From contig JAEDIW010000013.1 of NCBI GenBank assembly GCA_016296655.1, positions 1-60,263 of the forward strand: a stretch of 60,263 nt of DNA. The letters run 5' to 3'. Origin of the DNA: Treponema sp. GTDB taxonomy: Bacteria; Spirochaetota; Spirochaetia; Treponematales; Treponemataceae. Under the pieces are notes generated by a model. It saw only the letters and a list, made by a program, of their open reading frames with translations, was not told the DNA's origin and made no database searches. Below are positions 1-9,300 of this stretch, piece after piece. Numbering within the stretch: the stretch's first letter is position 1; each line of letters opens with the position of its first letter. The position numbers were made by a program, and so were the translations under genes.

Positions 1-120
1 GGTTTTAAAACTTCCTTTGTTGCAGGTTGACCGGAAAATTTAATCAGTTATAATATAGCGATACTGTTTAAAGCCTGTGAGGATGTTGCAGGTTGACCGG
101 AAAATTTAATCAGTTATAAT
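1..120 (+). CRISPR. End of a type II-C CRISPR array (two repeats, one full spacer)
   Basis: Two identical 36-bp repeats lie at 19-54 and 85-120 with a 30-bp spacer between them (55-84). Bases 1-18 are the end of another spacer, so the array continues off the window. Identity actually covers 38 bp (18-55 and 84-121). The 36 + 30 spacing and the adjacent cas9-cas1-cas2 fit subtype II-C. Each repeat carries TTGACC, 16 bp, then a perfect TATAAT, so each can start its own crRNA on the plus strand, towards cas2. The repeat pairs with the anti-repeat at 17454-17490. Confidence 0.88.
27..54 (+). promoter_or_regulatory. Promoter inside the CRISPR repeat (second copy at 93-120)
   Basis: TTGACC (27-32), 16 bp, TATAAT (49-54) all lie inside the repeat; the same elements are at 93-98 and 115-120. 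Start sites would fall about 7 nt into the next spacer, giving a guide of about 24 nt without 5' processing. Repeat-internal promoters are known from Neisseria type II-C arrays. Confidence 0.6.
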
Positions 121-519
121 ACATTCAATGTAACTTTTTATTATATAAAGATATAAGTTGCGTTGAATGTATTTTTTTTTGCAAAAATTCAGAATAAAAG
201 AAGCTGGTCTTGAGATTTTTTTTCTTGCATTAAAACTGATAATATTTGAATATTGTGCATCTGTTACTGTTAATATATCAACTTTTCCTTCTTTTGGCAA
301 ATTGTCTTGAATTAGACGGTAATATTTTTTACAGGCATCTTTTCCTGAAAACAATCTTGTATAAATGGAATACTGAACCATATTAAATCCGTTATCCAAA
401 AGCAAATTCCGGAATTTTGTTGCGTCTTTTCTCTCTCTTTTTTCAACTACAGGCAAATCAAAAAAAACAAATATCCACATAAGCTCATACTTGTTCAATA
501 CTGGAAGTTCCATAAACAT
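106..519 (-). CDS. cas2: CRISPR-associated endoribonuclease Cas2
   Basis: Cas2 is the small partner of Cas1 in the spacer-acquisition complex. The protein has the ferredoxin-like Cas2 fold signature: an N-terminal strand with the conserved Asp (WIFVFFDLP, about residue 21), then FRNLLLDNGFNMVQYSIYTRLF. At 137 aa it is longer than usual (about 100 aa). The extra C-terminal residues are encoded by the array-side hairpin and the stop codon lies inside the last CRISPR repeat, so the tail may be accidental. Either of two in-frame ATGs (519 or 513) can be the start; a GGAG lies upstream of both. It overlaps the cas1 end by 35 bp, so the two are translated from one mRNA. Confidence 0.9.
   Translation of the reverse strand: MFMELPVLNKYELMWIFVFFDLPVVEKRERKDATKFRNLLLDNGFNMVQYSIYTRLFSGKDACKKYYRLIQDNLPKEGKVDILTVTDAQYSNIISFNARKKISRPASFILNFCKKKYIQRNLYLYIIKSYIECIITD
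121..182 (+). terminator. Hairpin and T-run closing the CRISPR transcript
   Basis: The arm ACATTCAATGTAAC (121-134) is mirrored near 159-172 with two mismatches and is followed on the plus strand by a run of T. It sits directly after the last repeat and would stop transcripts started in the repeats. On the minus strand the same bases encode the cas2 C-terminus. Confidence 0.6.
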
Positions 520-1405
520 CTTTCTCCATTGAAGGTAATGTTATGAAAGCATTTTTATCTTTTAAAGCATTCACATAGGAGGAAACCATAATATTCATGC
601 TTTGTATGATTTGACTTTTTTCATTACGGATAGTAACAGGAACATTTAATATTTGTGCAAGGGTTTTCTTTACGGTTGGGGTCAATTCAGTTTCTTGCTG
701 TTGAACTAATTTATAGACAACAGCATCTACAACAGGCCGGTAAACTTCAAAAAAATCATCTGAAAGACAAAATGTATTTTGATTGTTATCATGGAAGAGT
801 CCTAAAGCAGGCTCTAGTCCGTGGACACAAATAGCCCTTATCATTGCAGAACGCATTATGGCATACCCATAGTTTAACATGGCATTTATTCCATCACCGT
901 TTTTATTGCGTACAAAGCTATCGCCAAACAGTTCAAGCCAATACATTCTTGCGGCATACGCTTCTCTATTATCTGTGTCACCGGACTTTACCATTCTGGA
1001 TATCTTTTTAACAAGAGCTGAATCTTTCCCAAATATCTCTAGTACTATGGCTTGATGTTCTATCTTACGAATAACAATTTGCTGCCAGATTTTCTTTTTA
1101 AATGGTTCCGAAGAGTCAATCTGCATTTTTAAAATTTTTGAATGAAAAGTGTGTAGCCCGACAGGTGTTACTATACTCTGAGGAATATAATTTTTTCCGC
1201 AAAAAACAGAAATACAACCGCGTTCTGCTAGAGCATTTATTATATTTTTTGTAAGTGTAACACTTTGTGCAGATAAAAGAAGAACTGCAACATCATCTAA
1301 AGGAATTCTGCCTAATTCTTTTCCTTTTGATTCTATTACAATAAATCCGCGGTCAAGAGAAATATATCGATTTTCTTCGGCTATTTCCAAAACTCGGTTC
1401 AGCAC
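485..1405 (-). CDS. cas1: CRISPR-associated integrase Cas1 (type II)
   Basis: Cas1 is the metal-dependent integrase that inserts new spacers. The 306-aa length is normal for type II. The N-terminal beta domain (residues 1-90, with RYISLDRGFIVIE and DDVAVLLLS) is followed by the helical catalytic domain. That domain carries the conserved Glu in REAYAARMYW (about 149), the His in LGLFHDNN (about 205) and the acidic LSDDFFEVYRPVVD (about 217-228). It begins at a GTG (1405), 36 bp after the cas9 stop, and overlaps cas2. The ribosome site is weak, so translation may depend on coupling to cas9. Nothing looks broken. Confidence 0.92.
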   Translation of the reverse strand: MLNRVLEIAEENRYISLDRGFIVIESKGKELGRIPLDDVAVLLLSAQSVTLTKNIINALAERGCISVFCGKNYIPQSIVTPVGLHTFHSKILKMQIDSSEPFKKKIWQQIVIRKIEHQAIVLEIFGKDSALVKKISRMVKSGDTDNREAYAARMYWLELFGDSFVRNKNGDGINAMLNYGYAIMRSAMIRAICVHGLEPALGLFHDNNQNTFCLSDDFFEVYRPVVDAVVYKLVQQQETELTPTVKKTLAQILNVPVTIRNEKSQIIQSMNIMVSSYVNALKDKNAFITLPSMEKDVYGTSSIEQV

Positions 1406-1441
1406 GATTATATTATCGGCATATTTCTCAAAACAGCATAA

Positions 1442-4400
1442 TCATTTGTTTTTCCTAAACACTCTGCCAATTGGATTTACTGTAATCGGCTTTGCATTTT
1501 TTACTCCAAACAGAATATTTACAGAAATATAATTCTGTCCTTTTTGAACTTTCCATCCTTTTTCCAGCATATTTTCATTTGTAGAATAAATCCAGTCAGC
1601 ACAGTTATTTACAGCATAAATCGGTCTTATATCAAGTTTATTCTGAGTTGCAGAAAATCCTGCTATTCGGCATTTTAATAGTTTTCCATTTTCTGTAAAT
1701 TCCAGATAATCGTCCTTGTGAACAATGCAGATTTCTTTTGCAGCGGGATGCGGTTTATTGTCAATAATTTCCTTTTTTATGACAGTCTGATTATTTGAGT
1801 TTTTAGTAACATGGTCGCGACGGATATATTGAGCTTTGTAAGTCTTTTTTTCACCTGGAATTTCCCAGATAATAGCAGCAAAATAATCTTCTGGAGCAAG
1901 ATATCTTGGTATTTTCCCAGATGTAATTTCTATAGGAGTTTGAACACGGTTTATACAGCGAACTTTTTTTATTCCTGTATTTTTTGAATATTCTGTTAAT
2001 ATATCCTCAATTTTTTTGCTTTTATGTTTTTCTACATATTCTTTAACATCGTTCCGTATTTTTTTGTCTACTATTTCATCAAGATTTTTTTCTTTAAGAC
2101 TGATGAGATTTTCCCTGCAAACAAACTTCTCTTTTCCGTGAATTTTAATTTTGCCAAGCAAAGTCTCTTTTGAAAGTTTACCTTCTGAACCATGCTCCGG
2201 CTTAAAACTTACAATAATATTCTTTACTTTTTCAATAAAATCTTCTTTGTGCAATGGCAGTTCAGGAACTTCAATCCTATTTCCCTTATGAGAATTTTTT
2301 GTTGCCAGTTTCTGAACCATACTTCTGTCTGTCAAAGCTATTACAACAGCATCTATTGCATGGTGTCTATGGTCAAACCTGTTCTTTTTATAATTTCCAA
2401 CCTGCTCAGGTTTTAGTCCAAGGAAGGCAACTTCTTTTTCTGTAAATTTTCTGCACAGAATAGAATCAAGTTCCCACTTATCACGAAGAAATTTTGTCAT
2501 TGCCCCATTAGTTGCCCAAACATCAGCTGGATTTTCAACAAGGCATTTTAAATAACGCAAAGCGGCTTTTGCAATATATTGATTGTCTGTCAGCTGTCTT
2601 GCAATAAAACTTGAATCTTTATTAAAGTTTTCCATTGCGTTTTCAGAAAATTTATTTTTCTTAGAAGGATTTTTTAACTGATTTGCACGGAATACTATTT
2701 CATCCCAGTTGTATCCTGGAGGATTAGAACCAAATGCTTCGTACGGAGACCGTTCAGCTTTATATGCATTGCAACTTGCATGTGCAAGCGTTAAATTTGA
2801 TTCTGAATCGAGCAGTGTTTTACTGTAAGGAAGGATATGTTCAATTTCAATATTTTTTGAAAAAAGTTCTGGGCTTTCAATACTTTTTCCGCAATAAATA
2901 CACCTGTGTCCCAGTTCTAATTCTTCCCACAACCTGTATTTTAACCTGTCATTTCTGTTTGGATAAAAGGTTTTTCCCTTATTTACAGACGAATACAACT
3001 CTGTGATTTTTTCGTTTAAAATTACATTTTGTTTTGCCCGTGTATTTTGCATTCTGGCAATTTCTGCACGTTTTTCAACGCTGTTTTTTAAATCACGGCT
3101 TAATTCAACAGCAATTTGAGAAGGCTTTCCGTAAACTTTAATCAGATTATTTACGATAACGCGGGTCTGGTTCAGTGCAACATGTACTGTCGGATTACTG
3201 ATTTTTCCATAGCGTTTTTCAGGATTATTTTCGTCTGCAGTCGGGTCAACTCCCATTGTTGAGCCTGCAAGAATTTTTCCGTAGTATGGCAGAACATCGC
3301 ACTGTTCAACTTTTTGATCAGAAAATGTAAATCCTAAAGAACTTACGGCTTTATCATATTCAAGGTCAGAAATTTCTTCCATTCTTTTTACAAGTTTTTC
3401 TGAAACTTCCTTACACAGCATTGCGGTTCCGCCGGGAAGAACTGTATTTTTTACGATAAAATCTTTTTGCTCATCTGTAAGATTATATTTTTCTATAACT
3501 TGATAAACCTTAATATCTTCTTCTTCTTCAAAAATTGTTTCTATTATATTGTCCTGCTCTTCAAGAGACAGTTCATCCCAAAGTTTTCCAAACCGATTTT
3601 TGCTTCTCATTTTTACTGCTGTTGAATTTCCATTTAAAAAATCCCGGTTTTCTTCAAGATTGAAAGTGCATTTTTCAGAAAGTTTTAATGCTTTCCTCAT
3701 CTGGTCAAAAGTAACTTTTTCTTTTGAATTCAGTAATTCATATAAAATAACATCCTGATTATCGTTCAGGCAAATCTTTTTTCTGTCTTCGTCGTAATAG
3801 GCAAGATTTCTGATGTCTTGTAGTATTCTAAGTTTTTGAGAACAAGGCATTGCTTTATATGTTCTTTCTTTTTCTTTCATATAAATGCAGTAACCTTTTT
3901 GCTGAGGTTTTAAATGAAGCTGTTTAAAAATGCTTTTGTAAATTTCATCCCAATCGATGTCTTTGTAAAATTTTTCCTGAACATTACGAATTTCATTAAA
4001 TTCCTGCTCGTACATTTTTCTAGTTGGATAATAAGTCATTCTGCCAGGAACAAATCTGATGCCGTTATTTTCTTTCTGACTTTTATACAGATATTCTCCA
4101 AGTGTTCTATAGCCACTTTCCTTAATTGCTTTTTCCAAGTGAATCTGCATGTCAGACTGTGATTTTATTTCGTCGTTATTGTTTTTTTCTGAAACTTCTT
4201 CACGAGTTCCATCTTTTCTGTTGCTTTTAAAACCTCTCTTTACAGAAAGATTAAACAAAACCCTGCCAAGTTCAAACGGAGTAAGTTTTTCATCCAGAGC
4301 TTTTATTCTCAATTCATAAGGATTTAAAAGTTTTAATTCCATGCACTCAGTTTTATCTTTTGGGAATAACCCCTGACTTTGCAACAGTCTGAATGTTTGC

Positions 4401-4624
4401 TTTCGGCGTAATTTCCGCCTGTAAATTGATTTTCTTTGTCCGCGTGCAATTCTTCTTGAAACTGAAAGTGGTTCATTGGTTTTAGAATCTCTGCCGTCTG
4501 AAAAAATTCTGACTCCTAAATCTACTAAGTCTAAAATCTCGTTATCGTTATCCAGAGAAAAAACGCTCCAACCAATAGAATTTGTTCCTAAATCAAGACC
4601 TAACCGCCATTTAAAATTATCCAT
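1442..4624 (-). CDS. cas9: CRISPR-associated nuclease Cas9 (type II-C, intact)
   Basis: RNA-guided DNA endonuclease of 1060 aa, a typical compact II-C size. RuvC-I is at the N-terminus (LGLDLGTNSIGWSV, catalytic Asp11), followed by the Arg-rich bridge helix (RRIARGQRKSIYRRKLRRK). RuvC-II is at about 490 (IAVELSRDL). The HNH domain at about 560-620 has a CxxC zinc knuckle, IEIEHILPYS and a late Asn in LAHASCN. RuvC-III is at about 745 (HHAIDAVVIAL). All catalytic residues are present. I chose the ATG at 4624, six bases after GGAG; the upstream in-frame TTG at 4636 overlaps that ribosome site. Bases 4121-4663 are repeated at 16849-17391, and beyond 4663 the upstream region differs from that of the truncated copy. 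The original promoter and tracrRNA therefore seem to have stayed with the other copy. Confidence 0.93.
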   Translation of the reverse strand: MDNFKWRLGLDLGTNSIGWSVFSLDNDNEILDLVDLGVRIFSDGRDSKTNEPLSVSRRIARGQRKSIYRRKLRRKQTFRLLQSQGLFPKDKTECMELKLLNPYELRIKALDEKLTPFELGRVLFNLSVKRGFKSNRKDGTREEVSEKNNNDEIKSQSDMQIHLEKAIKESGYRTLGEYLYKSQKENNGIRFVPGRMTYYPTRKMYEQEFNEIRNVQEKFYKDIDWDEIYKSIFKQLHLKPQQKGYCIYMKEKERTYKAMPCSQKLRILQDIRNLAYYDEDRKKICLNDNQDVILYELLNSKEKVTFDQMRKALKLSEKCTFNLEENRDFLNGNSTAVKMRSKNRFGKLWDELSLEEQDNIIETIFEEEEDIKVYQVIEKYNLTDEQKDFIVKNTVLPGGTAMLCKEVSEKLVKRMEEISDLEYDKAVSSLGFTFSDQKVEQCDVLPYYGKILAGSTMGVDPTADENNPEKRYGKISNPTVHVALNQTRVIVNNLIKVYGKPSQIAVELSRDLKNSVEKRAEIARMQNTRAKQNVILNEKITELYSSVNKGKTFYPNRNDRLKYRLWEELELGHRCIYCGKSIESPELFSKNIEIEHILPYSKTLLDSESNLTLAHASCNAYKAERSPYEAFGSNPPGYNWDEIVFRANQLKNPSKKNKFSENAMENFNKDSSFIARQLTDNQYIAKAALRYLKCLVENPADVWATNGAMTKFLRDKWELDSILCRKFTEKEVAFLGLKPEQVGNYKKNRFDHRHHAIDAVVIALTDRSMVQKLATKNSHKGNRIEVPELPLHKEDFIEKVKNIIVSFKPEHGSEGKLSKETLLGKIKIHGKEKFVCRENLISLKEKNLDEIVDKKIRNDVKEYVEKHKSKKIEDILTEYSKNTGIKKVRCINRVQTPIEITSGKIPRYLAPEDYFAAIIWEIPGEKKTYKAQYIRRDHVTKNSNNQTVIKKEIIDNKPHPAAKEICIVHKDDYLEFTENGKLLKCRIAGFSATQNKLDIRPIYAVNNCADWIYSTNENMLEKGWKVQKGQNYISVNILFGVKNAKPITVNPIGRVFRKNK

Positions 4625-4663
4625 CAACTTCTCCAATAAAATATTTAAATGTGCATGATATTT
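4121..4663. repeat. Direct repeat, cas9-proximal copy (543 bp)
   Basis: Ungapped match to 16849-17391 at a constant offset of 12,728 bp, with six mismatches found by eye (about 98.9% identity). It covers the first about 168 codons of cas9 plus about 39 bp upstream. Homology ends abruptly at both sides. The two copies bracket the biosynthetic island. Confidence 0.9.
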
Positions 4664-4996
4664 TACACCCTTACAGTGCCATATAATGTCGCTTTAATTA
4701 TTTTTTTTGGAATTGGTTCTTTAATTACGCAAATTTCCCGATATCACAATTTAAAGTCTTGCAGATTTTGTATAAAGTTTCCATTGCTTTTTATAGTCTG
4801 CTTTCATTTAAAAATACTTGCTCTTATTATATCACAGGTTTGCTTATTTGTTACAAAGTTACCTTTAAAAACTGAAGTTTTTAGAGGTTTCCTACACTTA
4901 ATATCACGAAAAGGGAATGTTGTTTTGAATATTTTTTAACATTTTGCAATTTGATTTTTTTTAGATTTATGCTGTTTGCATGGTATAATTACTGTC
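4664..4996. other. Gap upstream of cas9 with a possible HTH-gene remnant
   Basis: No intact gene is visible. On the minus strand a short frame around 4730-4795 reads METLYKICKTLNCDIGKF and then stops; this resembles the C-terminal part of small XRE/Cro-type HTH proteins and may be a remnant. A minus-strand TGaTATAAT-like element lies further upstream and could now drive reading towards cas9. No CRISPR anti-repeat is present here, unlike the region upstream of the truncated cas9 copy. Confidence 0.3.
4984..4989 (+). promoter_or_regulatory. Extended -10 promoter for the MATE gene
   Basis: TGG-TATAAT with the -10 at 4984-4989. Only 7 nt separate it from the ATG at 4997, so the predicted start site coincides with the start codon. 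I see no good -35. Confidence 0.55.
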
Positions 4997-6304
4997 ATGA
5001 AAGATAAAAATAGTTCTGTTGCAGGTGAATATTTCAGTTATTTTGTTCCGTGTGTTTTGATGGCGATTGCAACTCAGAGTGCGAGCATTATTGATAAGGT
5101 TTTTATCGGCAATTTTGTAAATCCTGTGGAAATGGGAGCGGCTAATGCCTGTGTGCCGATTACTCAGTTTGTTTATACTCTTTCCGTGCTTATTGGAGTG
5201 GGGGCTTCGGCTGTTATTTCGGTGCTGAAAGGGCAGAAAAAGGAGGAGGACTGTAACCGTGTTCTTGGAGCTGCCGTTTTGTGGAGCATTTTTTTTGGTT
5301 TTTTGTTTTTAATTTTTCTTATTGTCTGTTCGGATTTTGTCCTTGCGTTCCTGCTGAAAGATAAATCTATTCAGGAACTTGCAAAGGCTTACTATCTGAT
5401 TTTTATTTTTATGGTTCCGTTTAGGTTGGTTTCTTCTGTTGTTCAAAACATTTCTCGTGCAGACGGATTTCCTAAAATTGGTTCAGTTGCGGTGATTGTT
5501 TCTAATATCTGTAACGTGTTTTTTAACTGGCTTTTTATGGGACCTATGGAAATGGGTGTTCGCGGTGCCTCTTATGGCACTTTAATCTGTTTCTTTGTGG
5601 AATGTGTTATAAATTTAAGTTACTTTTTGTGCAAAGGTCGCACGTTCAAGTTGTGGTTTAAAGGTGCATTGGCTAAAACAGGAAGTATTTTTTCTATGGG
5701 ACTTTCTGCGTGCATTGGTACTGGTTTGATTGCGTTTAAACTTGTAATTTTGAATAATCTTGCGGAAAAATTGAATGGAGAAAGTGGTCTTGTTGTTATG
5801 GCGGTGTGCCTTTCCTGCCTTTCTCTTGCGAGTATGTTCAGTGCAGGTGCCAACAACGCTATGCTGCCGCTAGCCGGTAAATATTTTGGTTCCAAAGATA
5901 TGGAGAATTTTAAGTGCGTTATAAAGTTTTCTGCAATTACACTCTTTTTGTTTACAACGGTAGTTGTCATTTTGCTTGAGTTTTTTGCAGGAGCGTTTAC
6001 TCATCTTCATGGTGTGCAGAATGAGGTTGAAGTGTACCTTTGCGTTCAGAGTATACGGATTTACGCAGTGAGCCTTTACGGAATGTGTTTTACATTTTTT
6101 ATGATTTACCTTCTTCCTGTTATTGGGAAAAAATTGATTTCTACGATGATGAGCATTTGCGAAGGTTTTGCATTTATCGTTCCGCTATGTTTTGTTTTCA
6201 GCAGTTTTATGGGATTAAAAGGAATTTGGGTTGCGTTTATTGTAACTGAAATTCTTACTGCGGGAGTTTACTTTGAAGGAAATAAAATTAGTAAAAAAAA
6301 TTGA
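4997..6304 (+). CDS. MATE-family multidrug/metabolite exporter
   Basis: Twelve-helix cation-coupled exporter of the MATE (NorM/DinF-like) family, about 435 aa from the chosen start. Supporting segments are the opening FSYFVPCVLMAIATQSASII, the helix pair with FVNPVEMGAANACVPITQ, and a second homologous half from about residue 230. The ATG at 4997 is preferred because an extended -10 lies 7 nt upstream; the frame is open back to 4976 but would include the promoter. It is 24 bp before the NRPS gene on the same strand and is the likely exporter of the NRPS product. No Shine-Dalgarno site is visible, so the mRNA is probably leaderless. Confidence 0.85.
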   Translation: MKDKNSSVAGEYFSYFVPCVLMAIATQSASIIDKVFIGNFVNPVEMGAANACVPITQFVYTLSVLIGVGASAVISVLKGQKKEEDCNRVLGAAVLWSIFFGFLFLIFLIVCSDFVLAFLLKDKSIQELAKAYYLIFIFMVPFRLVSSVVQNISRADGFPKIGSVAVIVSNICNVFFNWLFMGPMEMGVRGASYGTLICFFVECVINLSYFLCKGRTFKLWFKGALAKTGSIFSMGLSACIGTGLIAFKLVILNNLAEKLNGESGLVVMAVCLSCLSLASMFSAGANNAMLPLAGKYFGSKDMENFKCVIKFSAITLFLFTTVVVILLEFFAGAFTHLHGVQNEVEVYLCVQSIRIYAVSLYGMCFTFFMIYLLPVIGKKLISTMMSICEGFAFIVPLCFVFSSFMGLKGIWVAFIVTEILTAGVYFEGNKISKKN

Positions 6305-6328
6305 TAAAAAATAGTGAGGATTGAATTT

Positions 6329-9300
6329 ATGGAAAAAACTTCTCAACTTACCTCCAGTCAGAATGGTGTTTATTTTGAAAATTATCAGAATCCAGAAAGG
6401 ACGATGTACAACTTACCGATTTGCTACGAGTTTGAAAAAGGCATTGATGCAAATCGTCTTTACGAAGCTGTAAAAAAACTCTGTTCAAAATATGAAGTTT
6501 TTGCACTTACAATCAGAAATATTGACGGAACCTTTTATAATATTGTTAATGAAGAAAAAAGGACTCAATACATTCAAGAACGCGTAAAACTGCACCCGAC
6601 AGTAAGCGAAGACGAAATCAAAAAAGTTTCAAAAAATTATTTACATCATTTTAAACTGGAAAATTCACCACTTTATTATATTGATATTTACCCTACGGAA
6701 AATGCGGTCTATCTTTTTACTGATATTCATCATGCAATTTGGGATGGAACTTCTATTGCCATTTTTGGGAAGACTCTTAAATCAGCTTATGAAAATGAGG
6801 AACTGCCGGACGAATTGATTTCTTATGAGCAGCTTTTGGCAGACGAAAAAGAACTTGAAAAGAACGGAATTAAACAGGCTGATTTTGAATATTACGAAAA
6901 ACTTTTGGACGGAAGCGAGGCAGAAGGAATCCTTTGCGGAGATTTGTATGATAAAAACAGCGATAGTGCAGACAATTCAAAATCGATAAAAGAATATGTT
7001 TACGAAATTTCTGTAGAAGAAGAAAAACTTGTTTCTTTTGCAAAGGCAAACGGCATTACGGAAAATGCAGTTCTTATCAATAGTTTTGCTTATCTTCTTT
7101 CTATATATAATTGTTCTGACGAGACAATTTTTTCTACGGTAACAGCAGCACGAAGAAGTGCGGAGTATAAATCAAAGTTCGGAATGCTCGTAAAGTCATT
7201 TCCATTTTATTCAAAATTTAACGAAGACCAAAATATTGTGGAAATGCTGAAACAAAATTCAGAAGTGTATAAGCAGAGTTTGATTCATTCTACTGTTGAT
7301 TTTGGACGGCTTGTAAACGAACTTCATTTTTCAAGCGAAATAAATTTTGTTTTTCAAGGTCATTTTTATGATTCCTTTGAAATTGACGGTTCAAAATGTA
7401 CTACTAAACGTTTATTTACCGATGACTCAATTTCAGATTTTGTTTTTTTTGTATTAAAACAAAACGGAAAGTATTTTGTACAATTGGATTACAATGCGTC
7501 AAAATATTCTGAAACGTTTATCAAATCTTTTGTCGGTGCATATCAAAAAGTTATAGAAGGATTTTTGCAAAAGACAACGCTTAAAGAAATTGAATTTACT
7601 GATGATGAAGCGTTTAAACTTTTTGAAAGTTTTAAAGGCAAGTCTGTAAAAGTTGATGAAAACCATACAGTTTTGGATTTAATAAGAAATCAGATTAAAA
7701 ATCATCCTGAACACACTGCGGTCGTTTTTAACGAAAAACGGATTTCTTATAAGGAACTTGATTTGATTACAGGTGCTTTGGCATCAAAAATCAGTTCGTT
7801 TGGAATAGAAAAAAACAGTTTTGTTTCGATTTTGATACATCGAAGTCATTTTATGCCGCTTTGTTCTTTTGGAGTTCTGCGCACAGGAGCCGCTTATCAG
7901 CCTCTTGATCCTTCTTATCCTAAAGAACGCCTGAACTACATGATGAAAGATGCAGGTGCAAAACTTTTAATTTGTGACAGAGATTTGCGTAGCCTTGTTG
8001 ATGAATATGATGGAAACGTTATTTTTACTGACGAAATTGAACTGGACTGTACAAAAATTTTAAAACAAAATCAGAATGAGGATGGCACAAAAGGTGGCGG
8101 AAACGGTATTTTTAATTGTGCAGATATAAAGGGCGAAGATGCATTTATCATCCTTTACACATCTGGAACAACCGGCGTACCAAAAGGTGTTGTACTTGAA
8201 CATAGAAATCTTGCTGCCATCATTTCTTACCAGCTTAGAGTTTCGGCAATTAATCAAAATACAAAGTATGCAGCTTATGCAAGTTACGGTTTTGATGCAA
8301 ATATGCTTGACACTTATCCTGTTTTATGCGGAGGTGGAGAACTTCATATTCTTGATGAAGAAATTCGCTTGGATTTAGGTGCAATTGAAGAATATTTTAA
8401 GAAAAATCAAATTACCCATGCGTTTATGACTACTCAAGTTGGCAGAGCGTTTGCAGAAATGACAGACTGTGAATCTTTAAAATATCTGAGTACTGGTGGT
8501 GAAAAACTTGTTCCCCTTAAATTTAAAAAGGACTTAGAGTTTATAAATATCTACGGACCTACAGAATGTGCAATCTATGTAACAAGTGCAAAAATTGCAA
8601 GTGGACAGAGTTTTATTCCGATTGGCAAACCGAACGACAATCTGATTTTGTATATTGTTGATAAAAACAACAGACTTTTGCCTTATGGAGCGAAGGGCGA
8701 ACTTTGTGTAAGCGGACCTCAGGTTGGACGCGGTTACCTTAATCTTCCAGAAAAAACGGCCTCTGCATTTGTAAAAAATCCGTTTATGACGAACGCTCCT
8801 TACGACAAAATGTACAAAACCGGGGACATTTGTTCGTGGCTGGAAGACGGCAGTGTAGCGATTGCAGGAAGAAACGACGGTCAGGTAAAAGTACGCGGAT
8901 TCAGAATTGAACTTACCGAGGTCGAAAAAATTATCCGTGAATTTAAAGATGTAAAAGATGCAACAGTTATTGCAGTAGATAGTCCTGCTGGCGGAAAAAT
9001 GCTTGCCGCATACATCGTGTCTGATAAAGAAATTGAAAAAAAAGCCCTTGCCGACTTTATTCTTTCAAAAAAACCGCCGTATATGGTTCCATCTTCAATA
9101 ATGCAGATAGAAAAAATTCCGCTTAATGTAAACAGCAAGGTCGATAAAAGAAAACTTCCGCCTCCAGTTTTTGAAGAAGAAGAAATTGTGCCGCCTTCTA
9201 CCGATGTGCAGAAAAAAATCTGTGCCGTCGTTTCCGAACTTCTTGGAATTCCGCAGGAAAAAATTAGCATAAATGCACATCTTGCAAGTTACGGGCTTAC

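Noticed and set aside
4649..4939. 96-codon plus-strand ORF upstream of the MATE gene
   Set aside because: Hydrophobic low-complexity translation of an AT-rich gap; no ribosome site.
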